9,614 nt of DNA from Candidatus Glassiibacteriota bacterium (GTDB taxonomy: Bacteria > Gemmatimonadota > Glassbacteria > GWA2-58-10), in NCBI GenBank assembly GCA_016934095.1, contig JAFGTO010000253.1, forward strand, positions 1 through 9,614, written 5' to 3'. The translations under genes were made by a program, and so were the position numbers. The notes below the pieces were generated by a model, which was not told where the DNA came from, made no database searches, and was given only the letters and a program-made list of their open reading frames with translations. Below, in pieces: positions 1-6,515 of this stretch; within the stretch, counting starts at the first letter, position 1, and each line of letters begins with the position of its first letter.

Positions 1-654
1 ATCATCACGATCGAGGACCCGGTGGAGTTTGTCCACCCGCACAAGAAGAGCGTGGTCACCCAGCGCGAGGTGGGCATGGACACCCTGAGTTTCAAGAACG
101 CCCTGAAAAACACCCTGCGCCAGGCCCCGGACGTGATCCTGATCGGCGAGATCCGCGATACCGAGACCATGGAGCACGCCATCGAGTTCGCCGAGACCGG
201 GCACCTCTGCCTGGGGACTCTGCACGCCAACAACTCCAACCAGGCCCTGGAGCGGGTGATGAATTTCTTCCCGGAAGAGCGCCACCCCCAGATCTACATG
301 CAGCTTTCCCTGAACCTGCGGTCGATTGTCAGCCAGCGCCTGGTGCGCACCGCGGAAGGGCACCGGGCCGCCGCGGTGGAAATCCTGCTCGACACCCCCA
401 GGGTAAAGGATCTGATCCTCAAGGGAGAGATCGCCCTGATCAAGGAAGCCATGGAGAAAGGCACCCAGGAGAAGATGCAGACTTTCGACCAGGCCCTGAT
501 GAACCTCTGGAAGGAGGGGAGGATCAGCTTCGAGGACGCGCTGGCCAACGCCGACAGCGCCAACGACCTGCGCCTGAAAGTGAAGATGGAAAAGCTCAAG
601 GATGGTGAAGCGGGGCTGGAGGAGGATAAAGAGGGGACACAGCTCAGGATCTGA
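1..654 (+). CDS. pilU: Type IVa pilus retraction ATPase, PilU-like (5' end missing)
   Basis: This is a secretion-superfamily AAA+ ATPase that powers retraction of type IVa pili at the inner-membrane base. The reading frame is open from base 1, so the N-terminal domain and Walker A lie outside the window; 217 codons remain. Visible motifs, numbered from the first codon, are an Asp box (IITIEDPVEF, 1-10), Walker B (DVILIGEIRD, 44-53, with E50) and the TGH/TLHANN His-box residues (H68, H75). The strings RDTETMEHAIEFAETGHLC, MNFFPEER and the C-terminal MQTFDQAL...NADSAN region match PilU as I know it better than PilT, which usually has a GEMRDLET-type Walker B and different flanks. The C-terminus ends in a short acidic, Lys-rich tail. 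In other bacteria PilU is an accessory motor that works with PilT. No PilT is visible here, so one may lie upstream or elsewhere. The family call is firm; the choice of PilU over PilT is from motif memory. Confidence 0.88.
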   Translation: MITIEDPVEFVHPHKKSVVTQREVGMDTLSFKNALKNTLRQAPDVILIGEIRDTETMEHAIEFAETGHLCLGTLHANNSNQALERVMNFFPEERHPQIYMQLSLNLRSIVSQRLVRTAEGHRAAAVEILLDTPRVKDLILKGEIALIKEAMEKGTQEKMQTFDQALMNLWKEGRISFEDALANADSANDLRLKVKMEKLKDGEAGLEEDKEGTQLRI

Positions 655-666
655 ACACGCAGGGCC

Positions 667-690
667 GCTTTTCAACCGGTCCTGGCAGCG
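667..690 (+). repeat. Possible half copy of the dispersed hairpin repeat
   Basis: Beginning 13 bases after the pilU-like stop codon, the bases GCTTTTCAAC, GG, CC and TGGCAGC appear in the same order as in the right half of the full repeat and its flank (872-898). I count about 21 matches in 27 aligned columns, with gaps in the T-run and in the GG-CC stretch. It lacks the left arm, so it cannot form the hairpin. With only 24 bases, chance similarity is not excluded. Confidence 0.35.
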
Positions 691-841
691 CGTGGAAAAA
701 TACAAATTTTAGGGAATATGGCTGTCAAGGGCAGTTCCGGGCGGTCTTCGAGGCAATTATTTTTTGATGTAACTGCTTGACATAAAAAAATTAACAACAG
801 AATGCGCACGGAACAGCTTGCCTTGCCCTTGCCAGACAAAC

Positions 842-890
842 AAGCAATATCTTTCATTTCGGGTCGTTGAAGCTTTTTTTCAACGGCCCT
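842..890 (+). repeat. Dispersed hairpin repeat, full copy A
   Basis: The first half (AAGCAATA...TTTCAT..CGGGTCGTTGA) and second half (TTTTTCAACG.CCCT) recur in reverse orientation at 6321-6367, with about 40 matches in 49 aligned columns. Within this copy, 861-871 (GGGTCGTTGAA) pairs with 879-889 (TTCAACGGCCC) to give an 11-bp stem with one T-G wobble and a 7-base loop (GCTTTTT). The copy ends 34 bases before the pilC start codon, so the hairpin would sit in the pilC leader if transcription starts upstream. It could be a REP-like element, a terminator for the pilU-like gene, or both; no T-run follows the stem on the + strand. Confidence 0.7.
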
Positions 891-924
891 CTGGCAGCAT
901 CACAGCCGTTAAAGGGTTTCCAAG

Positions 925-2124
925 GTGCCTGTCTACAACTGGAAAGCCAAGTCAGTCAAAGGGGAGCTGCACAACGGGGAGCTGACCGCCGCCAACCCGC
1001 AGGAGGTTATCGGCTATCTTCGGCGCAAGCGGCTGATCCCGATGTCGGTCAACCAGAAACCCAAGGAAATCAGCCTGAGCCTGGGCGGCAGAGTCAAGAC
1101 CCGCGACATCGTGCTTTTCTCCCGCCAGTTCGCCACTATGATCAACAGCAGCCTGCCCCTGGTCCAGTGCCTGTCCATCCTCGGCCAGCAGACCGAAAAC
1201 CCCAAGTTCAGGGAAACGATAAACTCGATCAGGACCGATGTGGAGGGCGGCAATACCCTGGCCGACTCGATGGCCAAGTTCCCCAAGCTGTTCAACAACC
1301 TCTATGTCTCGATGATCGGCGCCGGCGAGGCCGGCGGCATCCTGGACAAAATCATGCTGCGGCTCTCCGAGTACCTGGAGAAAAACGACGCTATCGTGCG
1401 CAAGATCAAGGGCGCGATGATCTATCCGGCCGTGGTCTTCACTGCGGCAATCGGCTGCGTGTCAATCCTGCTGATTTTCGTCATCCCCATTTTCGCTAAG
1501 ATGTTCGACGAGCTGGGCCAGGAGCTGCCGCTGCCCACCCGCATAGTGGTCAACCTGAGTGATTTCCTCATCGGGTACTGGTGGCTGGTGATCGGGGTGG
1601 TGGTGGCTTTCATAGTCGGCCTCAAACGGTTCCGCAAGACCGACAAGGGCGAGGTGATGTTCGATGCTTTCCTCTTGAAAGTACCGGTGCTCGGCGACCT
1701 GATCCGCAAGAGCTCCGTGGCCCGCTTTACCCGTACCCTGGGGACCCTGATCTCCAGCGGCGTATCGATCCTCAGCGGGCTGGAAGTGACCGCCCGCACC
1801 GCCGGCAACCGGATCGTGCACGACGCGGTTATGAACAGCAGGACCTCGATCGCCGGCGGGGAGACAATTACCAAGCCGCTCAAGGAAGCCGAGGTTTTCC
1901 CGCCGATGGTGATACAGATGATCAATGTCGGCGAGCAGACCGGCGGGCTGGACAACATGCTGATCAAGATCGCCGATTTCTACGAGGAAGAAGTCGATAC
2001 CGCCGTGGAGGCCCTGACCGCAGCCCTGGAACCGATCATGATTGTCTTCCTGGGTGTCGTGGTCGGCGGAATGGTGGTCTCGATGTACCTTCCCATTTTC
2101 GACCTGATTACCCAGATGCACTGA
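925..2124 (+). CDS. pilC: Type IV pilus inner-membrane platform protein PilC
   Basis: PilC is the polytopic inner-membrane platform on which the extension and retraction ATPases act during type IV pilus assembly and disassembly. At 399 residues it has the normal family length. Two homologous T2SF domains are visible, about residues 61-187 and 266-390; each carries the family glycine/glutamate signature, IGAGEAGGIL at 131-140 and INVGEQTGGL at 333-342. Hydrophobic segments lie near 167-190, 214-235 and 368-390. The start chosen is GTG at 925, preceded at 8 bases by AAAGGG (911-916); the protein begins MPVYNWKAKS, the usual PilC start (a short Y-x-W/Y-K-A strand), so the start is well supported. 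The pilU-like gene upstream and the PilS/PilR-like pair downstream fit a pilus cluster. The 270-base gap before it leaves room for its own promoter. Nothing in the protein looks damaged. Confidence 0.95.
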   Translation: MPVYNWKAKSVKGELHNGELTAANPQEVIGYLRRKRLIPMSVNQKPKEISLSLGGRVKTRDIVLFSRQFATMINSSLPLVQCLSILGQQTENPKFRETINSIRTDVEGGNTLADSMAKFPKLFNNLYVSMIGAGEAGGILDKIMLRLSEYLEKNDAIVRKIKGAMIYPAVVFTAAIGCVSILLIFVIPIFAKMFDELGQELPLPTRIVVNLSDFLIGYWWLVIGVVVAFIVGLKRFRKTDKGEVMFDAFLLKVPVLGDLIRKSSVARFTRTLGTLISSGVSILSGLEVTARTAGNRIVHDAVMNSRTSIAGGETITKPLKEAEVFPPMVIQMINVGEQTGGLDNMLIKIADFYEEEVDTAVEALTAALEPIMIVFLGVVVGGMVVSMYLPIFDLITQMH

Positions 2125-2268
2125 GCTTTCTGCCCGCATAGGCGTCCTGCCCGCAGGCTGCCGGGACCGGGGCGGTCCGCCAGACGGCCTCCCGGGTGCG
2201 TAAAACAGCCGCCGCTGCGCGGCATGCTCTCGATCAAGGCGGCGCGGGCTGAACCCCGGGAGCTGAAA
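2125..2268. other. pilC-pilS gap with GC-rich inverted repeat
   Basis: This is a 144-base GC-rich spacer. It contains GGACC (2164-2168) facing GGTCC (2174-2178) across a 5-base loop, and an outer pairing of CCGGGA (2161-2166) with TCCCGG (2190-2195) that competes with it. No T-run follows, so an intrinsic terminator is not supported. An in-frame ATG at 2224 lacks a ribosome binding site and is not taken as the start of the next gene. Confidence 0.3.
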
Positions 2269-4077
2269 ATGGCACGCTTTTCAGCCATCCGTAGAGCCAG
2301 GTGGGACCCCCTGCAGCTTTCATCCACCCAGTTGATCAAATGGTGGATGCTGCTGCGGATCATCCTGGTCTCGACTACCATGATGGTGGTCTGTTTCATG
2401 GCGGCCCTGGACAAGTCCCACGCCTCCAGTATCGTCATCCCCCTGGTCGTTTCCCTGGTCGCCGTGCTCGTCTCTTTCTTCTTCTACCGGGCGGTCAAGA
2501 CCGGTAACCCGTCCGAGATCCATTATTACCTCCAGTACTTCTTCGACATCTTCCTGATCACCCTGATCACGGTGGTTTCCCTGGCCGCGGACCTCAATTT
2601 CATCCCCCTGTACGTGATGACGATCACTGTGGCCAGCATCCTTTCCATCCGGCCGGGTGCTTATTTCGCCGCCACCCTGGCCTCTCTGTTCTACCTGCCG
2701 ATCGGACTGGGAGTACTGAGCCTGGATTTCACCGGGGACCGGCTGCTGATGATGGACTACAGGTTCACCGGCGACCGGCAGGTGCTGATCAATGTCGGGC
2801 TGCAGGTGTTCCTTTTCTATTGCCTGGCCCTGACCACCAGTTACCTGAGCCTTCGCCTGCGCCGTACGGGCTGGGAGCTGGAGGATACCCGCAAGGTGCT
2901 GAAACAGTACAAGCTCGATACCAACGAGATACTGAGAAACATCGCCAGCGGGCTGATAACCTGTAACTCCGCCGGAGTGGTGGTCTATGCCAACCCGGCG
3001 GCGTTCAAGATACTGGGTCGCGGCCCGGAGGACCTGCTTGACCACCCGGCAAGAGAGCTTTTCGGGCAGGCCTGTCCGGAGATCGCCGGGATGATCGAGC
3101 GGGCGCTGAGTACTCAGGCTCTCGCCGGCAGGCGGCAGGTGGAGTTTGACCGGGACGGGCAGAGACTGCCGCTGGTGGTAAGCTCCTCGCTGCTGCTCGA
3201 GGAAGGGGGAGCGCTCAGCGGTGTCTCGCTGGTTTTCGAGGATGTCACCCATGAGGTCAAGGCGCGGGACCTGGCGCTGCGCAGCGGCAAGCTCGAGGCG
3301 GTGGCCGAGCTTTCGGCCGGCCTGGCCCACGAGATAAAGAACCCCCTGTCTTCGATCCGCAGCGCGGTCGAGCTGCTGAGTGAAACCGCCAGCGAACCGG
3401 ACCGCAGCGACCCGCAGCGCTCCCGGCTGATGGACTGTATTATCGCCGAGAGCGACCGCCTGACCAAGCTGCTGAAACAGTTCCTCCAGTTCTCCTCCGG
3501 CAGTTTTGGCCCGACAGAGGAAATCGAGCTGGGCCCTATTTTCGAGGAGGTGCTGAACTCGGTGGAAAACCACCCGGAATGGCGCAGGGAGATCGAGGTG
3601 AACGTTTCCCCGGAGGTAGCCTCCATGCGGGTAATGGGCTGCCGGGATGCCCTGTCCCAGGTTTTTTTCAACCTGATGATCAATTCGGCACAGGTGCGGG
3701 GCCCGGATGGCGGAAAGGTAACCAGGGTATCGGTGGAGACTTGCCTGGCGGCTTTGCAGGGCCGTGCCCTGGAAGGGGTGGACACGGGCGCCTACCACGT
3801 GGTTTGCCTGGCGGATGACGGCCCGGGCATAGCCCGCGAGCTGCGGGAAAAAGTTTTCGAGCCGTTTTTCTCCGGGCGCAAATCCGGTTTCGGGCTGGGC
3901 CTTGCCGTGGTGCACCGGATAGTGCATACCATGGGAGGTTTCGTCTGTGTCGATGAAAGCCCCTGGCAGGCAAAAGGAGCGGCCTTTTTCATCGCCCTGC
4001 CGCGGCCGGCGCCTGACAGGCAGGCTCAAGCGGAACCGGCCGGGCAGGGAGGCTGCAGAAGAGTTGCCAGGGCCTGA
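2269..4077 (+). CDS. pilS: PilS-like membrane sensor histidine kinase
   Basis: This is a predicted sensor kinase of the NtrB/PilS type, partner of the response regulator that follows. I chose ATG 2269 (602 residues) because GGGAG lies 6 bases upstream; an in-frame ATG at 2224 would add 15 residues but has no such site. About six hydrophobic segments fill residues 25-195, followed by a short coiled linker, a PAS domain (about 217-325, ILRNIASGLITCNSAG then FEDVT) and the kinase core. The core has the H-box AGLAHEIKNPLSS with phospho-acceptor His354, an N-box FFNLMINSA (N468, N472), a G1 box DDGPGI (from D516) and a G2 box FGLGLA (G542, G544). The six-segment membrane domain plus PAS is the PilS layout; in Pseudomonas PilS senses pilin levels in the inner membrane. 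The C-terminal 25 residues are a Pro/Ala/Gln-rich tail of no known role. The kinase call is certain; the PilS name rests on architecture and neighbours. Confidence 0.88.
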   Translation: MARFSAIRRARWDPLQLSSTQLIKWWMLLRIILVSTTMMVVCFMAALDKSHASSIVIPLVVSLVAVLVSFFFYRAVKTGNPSEIHYYLQYFFDIFLITLITVVSLAADLNFIPLYVMTITVASILSIRPGAYFAATLASLFYLPIGLGVLSLDFTGDRLLMMDYRFTGDRQVLINVGLQVFLFYCLALTTSYLSLRLRRTGWELEDTRKVLKQYKLDTNEILRNIASGLITCNSAGVVVYANPAAFKILGRGPEDLLDHPARELFGQACPEIAGMIERALSTQALAGRRQVEFDRDGQRLPLVVSSSLLLEEGGALSGVSLVFEDVTHEVKARDLALRSGKLEAVAELSAGLAHEIKNPLSSIRSAVELLSETASEPDRSDPQRSRLMDCIIAESDRLTKLLKQFLQFSSGSFGPTEEIELGPIFEEVLNSVENHPEWRREIEVNVSPEVASMRVMGCRDALSQVFFNLMINSAQVRGPDGGKVTRVSVETCLAALQGRALEGVDTGAYHVVCLADDGPGIARELREKVFEPFFSGRKSGFGLGLAVVHRIVHTMGGFVCVDESPWQAKGAAFFIALPRPAPDRQAQAEPAGQGGCRRVARA

Positions 4078-4090
4078 AAGAGGAGTCGAA

Positions 4091-5428
4091 GTGAACCGCA
4101 TCCTGATCATCGATGATGAGCAGAGCTTGCTGACAACCCTCGAGATGCTGTTCTCCAAGGAGGGCTATGAGGTCCGGACCGCCTGCGGGGGCAGGGATGG
4201 GCTGCTCCGGCTCTCCGAAGGTGACAGGCCCGATCTTTTGATCAGCGACGTGAAGATGCCGGAGGTGGATGGTATCCAGGTGCTGCGGGCCGCCAAGAAG
4301 ATGGACCCCTGTCTGCCGGTGGTGCTGATTACCGCCCACGCAGACCTCCGGGTGGCGAAGGATGCCTGCAACGAGGGGGCCTACTACTTCCTGGAAAAAC
4401 CTTTCCGGAACAAGCAGTTGCTGGAGATCTGCCGGGAAGCCCTGGCTTTCGGCAAGGCGGACCGGCGCTACTCGGACCGCAAGCGGGAGCTCAGCTCGGC
4501 GCGCCGTCCGGAGATGCCTGTCGGAGAGGCGCCCTGCTTCAAGGCGGCCATGGAGCTGGCCACCAAAGCCGCCGAGTCCGACAGTACCATACTGATCCAG
4601 GGAGAAAACGGCACCGGCAAGGAAATCGTCGCCAGGTTCATCTACCGCTCGAGCCGCAGGGGTAACCGGCCCTTCATCACGGTCAACTGCGGAGCCCTGC
4701 AGGACACCCTGCTGGAAAGCGAGCTTTTCGGTCATGTCAAGGGCTCGTTCACCGGGGCGATCTCCAACAAGGACGGCCTTTTTAAAGTCGCCAGCGGGGG
4801 TACTATCTTGCTGGACGAGGTGGGCGACACCTCGCTCTCGCTCCAGGTTAAGCTGCTGAGGGTGCTGCAGGAGAAAGAGATCACCCCGGTGGGCTCCACC
4901 GAGCCGGTCCCGGTGGATGTGCGGGTGATCGCAGCCACCAACAGGAAGCTCGAGGACCATGTCCGGGAGGGGCGGTTTCGCGAGGACCTGTTCTACCGGC
5001 TCAATGTCATCCCCATAACAGTGCCTCCCCTGCGCGAGAGAAGCGGGGACATCCCGCTGCTGATCGACTACTTCCTCAAGCGCAACAGCATCGAGGGCGA
5101 CCACCGGCAGCTTTTTTCCGGGCAGGCGCTCGAACTGCTCGAGTCTTACCACTGGCCCGGCAATGTCCGCGAACTGGAAAACGTGATCGAACGCCTCTGC
5201 GTGCTCGGGCACTCCGCCAAAATCTCTGAAAAAGACCTGCCCGAGGAGATGCGCAGGCCACGGGTGGCTCCCCTGGCCGGCGAAGATCCCAAACCCACGC
5301 CAACTCTCGAAGCAGTGGAAAAGGCATATATCCACTGGGTCATGGAACAGGTGGGCGGAAGCAAGACCCGGGCCGCCAAGATCCTCGGCATAGACCCCTC
5401 GACCCTCTATCGCAAGCTTCCCCGCTGA
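4091..5428 (+). CDS. pilR: PilR-like sigma-54-dependent response regulator
   Basis: This is an NtrC-family activator expected to be phosphorylated by the kinase encoded 13 bases upstream and to open sigma-54 promoters, in PilR classically that of pilA. I chose GTG 4091 (445 residues) because AGAGGAG sits 6 bases before it and the protein then begins MNRILIIDDE, a normal receiver start; the frame is open further upstream, but that part overlaps the kinase. Receiver (about 1-120): acidic D8/D9, phospho-acceptor D53, T81 and K103. AAA+ domain (about 145-385): Walker A GENGTGKE at 171-178, sigma-54 contact loop GSFTGA at 218-223, Walker B ILLDE with D242/E243, then RFREDLFYRLNV and WPGNVRELENV. 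A Fis-type helix-turn-helix ends the protein (about 411-445, SKTRAAKILGIDPSTLYRKL). The loop has Ser where most NtrC proteins have Ala, which I recall as normal for PilR. All functional residues appear intact. Confidence 0.9.
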   Translation: MNRILIIDDEQSLLTTLEMLFSKEGYEVRTACGGRDGLLRLSEGDRPDLLISDVKMPEVDGIQVLRAAKKMDPCLPVVLITAHADLRVAKDACNEGAYYFLEKPFRNKQLLEICREALAFGKADRRYSDRKRELSSARRPEMPVGEAPCFKAAMELATKAAESDSTILIQGENGTGKEIVARFIYRSSRRGNRPFITVNCGALQDTLLESELFGHVKGSFTGAISNKDGLFKVASGGTILLDEVGDTSLSLQVKLLRVLQEKEITPVGSTEPVPVDVRVIAATNRKLEDHVREGRFREDLFYRLNVIPITVPPLRERSGDIPLLIDYFLKRNSIEGDHRQLFSGQALELLESYHWPGNVRELENVIERLCVLGHSAKISEKDLPEEMRRPRVAPLAGEDPKPTPTLEAVEKAYIHWVMEQVGGSKTRAAKILGIDPSTLYRKLPR

Positions 5429-5455
5429 ACCCGTTTGCGGAAAATTTTACTTTTC

Positions 5456-5484
5456 TTTTCAAAAAAGATAAATTATATTATTAA
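5456..5484 (+). promoter_or_regulatory. Candidate sigma-70 promoter for nagB
   Basis: The 126-base gap between the pilR-like gene and nagB is strikingly AT-rich. TTTTCA (5456-5461), a 17-base spacer and TATTAA (5479-5484) make a plausible but imperfect -35/-10 pair; other A/T hexamers nearby, such as TATATT at 5474-5479, compete. Transcription would begin about 65 bases before the nagB start. No convincing terminator for the pil genes is seen in this gap, so read-through is also possible. Confidence 0.35.
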
Positions 5485-5554
5485 TTCTGGTAATTTTCTT
5501 CTAAAGAACTCTTCCTGTCCCCGTTAATATCCAAATTTGATGGAGGCCTTACCG

Positions 5555-6319
5555 ATGGAAGTAATTGTTAAACCCACTTATGATGAAGTCAGCAAGCTGG
5601 CGGCCGGAATGATCGCTGAATTCCTGCGCTGCAAGCCCCGGGCCGTGCTCGGGTTCGCCACCGGCAGTACTCCCCTGGGTACTTACAAGGAACTTATCCG
5701 CCTGCACCGGGAGGAGGGCCTGGATTTCTCTCAGGCGGTCACTTTCAACCTGGATGAATATATCGGACTGCCCAAGGACAATGACCAGAGCTACCACTAT
5801 TTCATGTGGGAGAACCTCTTCAAGCACATTAACGTGCTGGAGGCCAACGTGCATATCCCGGACGGGATGTCCGAGGACCTCCACCGTCATTGCCTGGAGT
5901 ACGAGGAGGAAATCTTCGACCACGGCGGCCTGGATGTCCAGCTTCTGGGTATCGGCTCCAACGGCCATATCGCTTTCAACGAGCCGGGAAGCTCGCTGGG
6001 CTCGCGCACGCGGATCAAAACCCTGGACGAGAAAACCCGCCAGGACAACGCCCGTTTTTTCAAAAGCATCGATGAAGTGCCGCGCTATTGCCTGACCATG
6101 GGTATCGGCACCATCCTCGAAGCGGAAAAACTGATCCTGCTGGCCAACGGGGCAAACAAGGCCGAGGCGGTCCAGAAGACGGTCGAGGGGCCGATAACCG
6201 CCAGTGTGCCGGCCAGCGCCATCCAGCTTCATCCCAATGCCACCGTGATAGTGGACAAGGCCGCCTCCGGCAAGCTTACCCGTAAGTATCCCGGTGCGCC
6301 GGCAATGCTGGATCTCTAG
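5555..6319 (+). CDS. nagB: Glucosamine-6-phosphate deaminase
   Basis: NagB is a cytoplasmic enzyme that converts glucosamine-6-phosphate to fructose-6-phosphate and ammonia, the last step of amino-sugar catabolism. The 254-residue length fits the family (roughly 240-266). The phosphate-binding loop GFATGSTPLG (33-42), the catalytic-base region FNLDEYIGL (D67, equivalent to E. coli D72) and GIGSNGHIAFNEPGSSLGSRTR (H138 and E143, equivalent to H143 and E148) are all present. N136 replaces the E. coli Asp141, a change I recall in other true NagB proteins such as those of Bacillus, so activity is still expected. I chose ATG 5555 because GGAGG lies 8 bases upstream; TTG 5537 and ATG 5540 are in frame but lack a site. 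No nagA or sugar transporter is adjacent, so substrate supply cannot be read from context. It appears to be monocistronic, ending at the strong terminator downstream. Confidence 0.94.
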   Translation: MEVIVKPTYDEVSKLAAGMIAEFLRCKPRAVLGFATGSTPLGTYKELIRLHREEGLDFSQAVTFNLDEYIGLPKDNDQSYHYFMWENLFKHINVLEANVHIPDGMSEDLHRHCLEYEEEIFDHGGLDVQLLGIGSNGHIAFNEPGSSLGSRTRIKTLDEKTRQDNARFFKSIDEVPRYCLTMGIGTILEAEKLILLANGANKAEAVQKTVEGPITASVPASAIQLHPNATVIVDKAASGKLTRKYPGAPAMLDL

Positions 6320-6320
6320 A

Positions 6321-6367
6321 AGGGCGTTGAAAAAGACATCAACGACCCGTGATGAAATTTATTGCTT
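6321..6367 (-). repeat. Dispersed hairpin repeat, full copy B (inverted)
   Basis: Read on the minus strand this is the same element as the copy upstream of pilC: AAGCAATA, TTTCAT, CGGGTCGTTGA, a short T-run, CAACG and CCCT in the same order. The first 29 bases match at 25 positions. It starts one base after the nagB stop codon. On the + strand CGTTGA (6325-6330) pairs with TCAACG (6339-6344), and GGG (6322-6324) pairs with CCC (6346-6348) with A6345 bulged. The pairing potential is kept although loop and stem bases differ from copy A, which suggests that the folded form matters. Confidence 0.7.
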
Positions 6368-6373
6368 CGCGTA

Positions 6374-6416
6374 TGATAAAAGGGGCCCCGGAGATTCTCC
6401 GGGGCCCCTTTTATCA
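6374..6416. terminator. Bidirectional intrinsic terminator between nagB and ftsY
   Basis: A near-perfect palindrome: TGATAAAAGGGGCCCCGGAG (6374-6393) pairs along its whole 20-base length with 6397-6416, leaving the 3-base loop ATT. The stem's GC core is flanked by AAAA on the left and TTTT on the right, so it can act as a Rho-independent terminator for nagB on the + strand and for ftsY on the - strand. It sits in the convergent gap, as expected. The A/T tracts belong to the stem and are only four long, so their strength as U-tracts is moderate, but the stem is exceptionally stable. Confidence 0.85.
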
Positions 6417-6515
6417 CGTGATATGCCTGATACACATTTCCTGTCATTTATGGAAGAATAAATCCCGCCCTCCCCCGGAAAAGGTCTGTAATTTAAAAAC
6501 CGGTATGCCCGGGCC

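Larger units (their letters stand above)
655..924. other. pilU-pilC intergenic gap, AT-rich core with repeat copies
   Basis: This 270-base gap holds no credible gene. Its centre (about 690-860) is much more AT-rich than the flanking genes. It contains a perfect TTGACA at 777-782, but the 16-18 base spacings reach only poor -10 matches (around 799-806), so a pilC promoter here is possible but unproven. Three closely packed TTGCC units occupy 818-833. The right end is a full copy of the dispersed hairpin repeat, and the left end (667-690) may be a half copy; both are listed separately. Confidence 0.5.

Noticed and set aside
892..907. Possible sigma-54 promoter upstream of pilC (TGGCA with GC 12 bases on)
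   Set aside because: The -24 half is good, but the -12 half has CA for TT and lacks the final A/T, and a transcript from it would start at or beyond the AAAGGG ribosome binding site at 911-916.
867..1499. Plus-strand open frame overlapping the start of pilC in another frame
   Set aside because: Its product is low-complexity Gln/Arg/Pro sequence with no motif, while the overlapping frame is unmistakable PilC.
2320..4158. Long minus-strand open frame (612 codons) opposite the kinase gene
   Set aside because: It is antisense to a kinase with every expected motif and its translation resembles no known family; it is a by-product of GC-rich third codon positions. The same applies to minus-strand frames at 3989-5335 and 7828-9093.
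4742..4759. GSFTGA instead of GAFTGA in the sigma-54 contact loop of the PilR-like protein
   Set aside because: I recall GSFTGA as usual for PilR proteins, so it supports the PilR assignment rather than marking a defect.
5960..5962. Loss of the NagB residue equivalent to E. coli Asp141 (Asn136 here)
   Set aside because: Asn at this position is found in other functional NagB proteins as I recall, and the catalytic D67, H138 and E143 remain, so it is not a sign of a dead enzyme.
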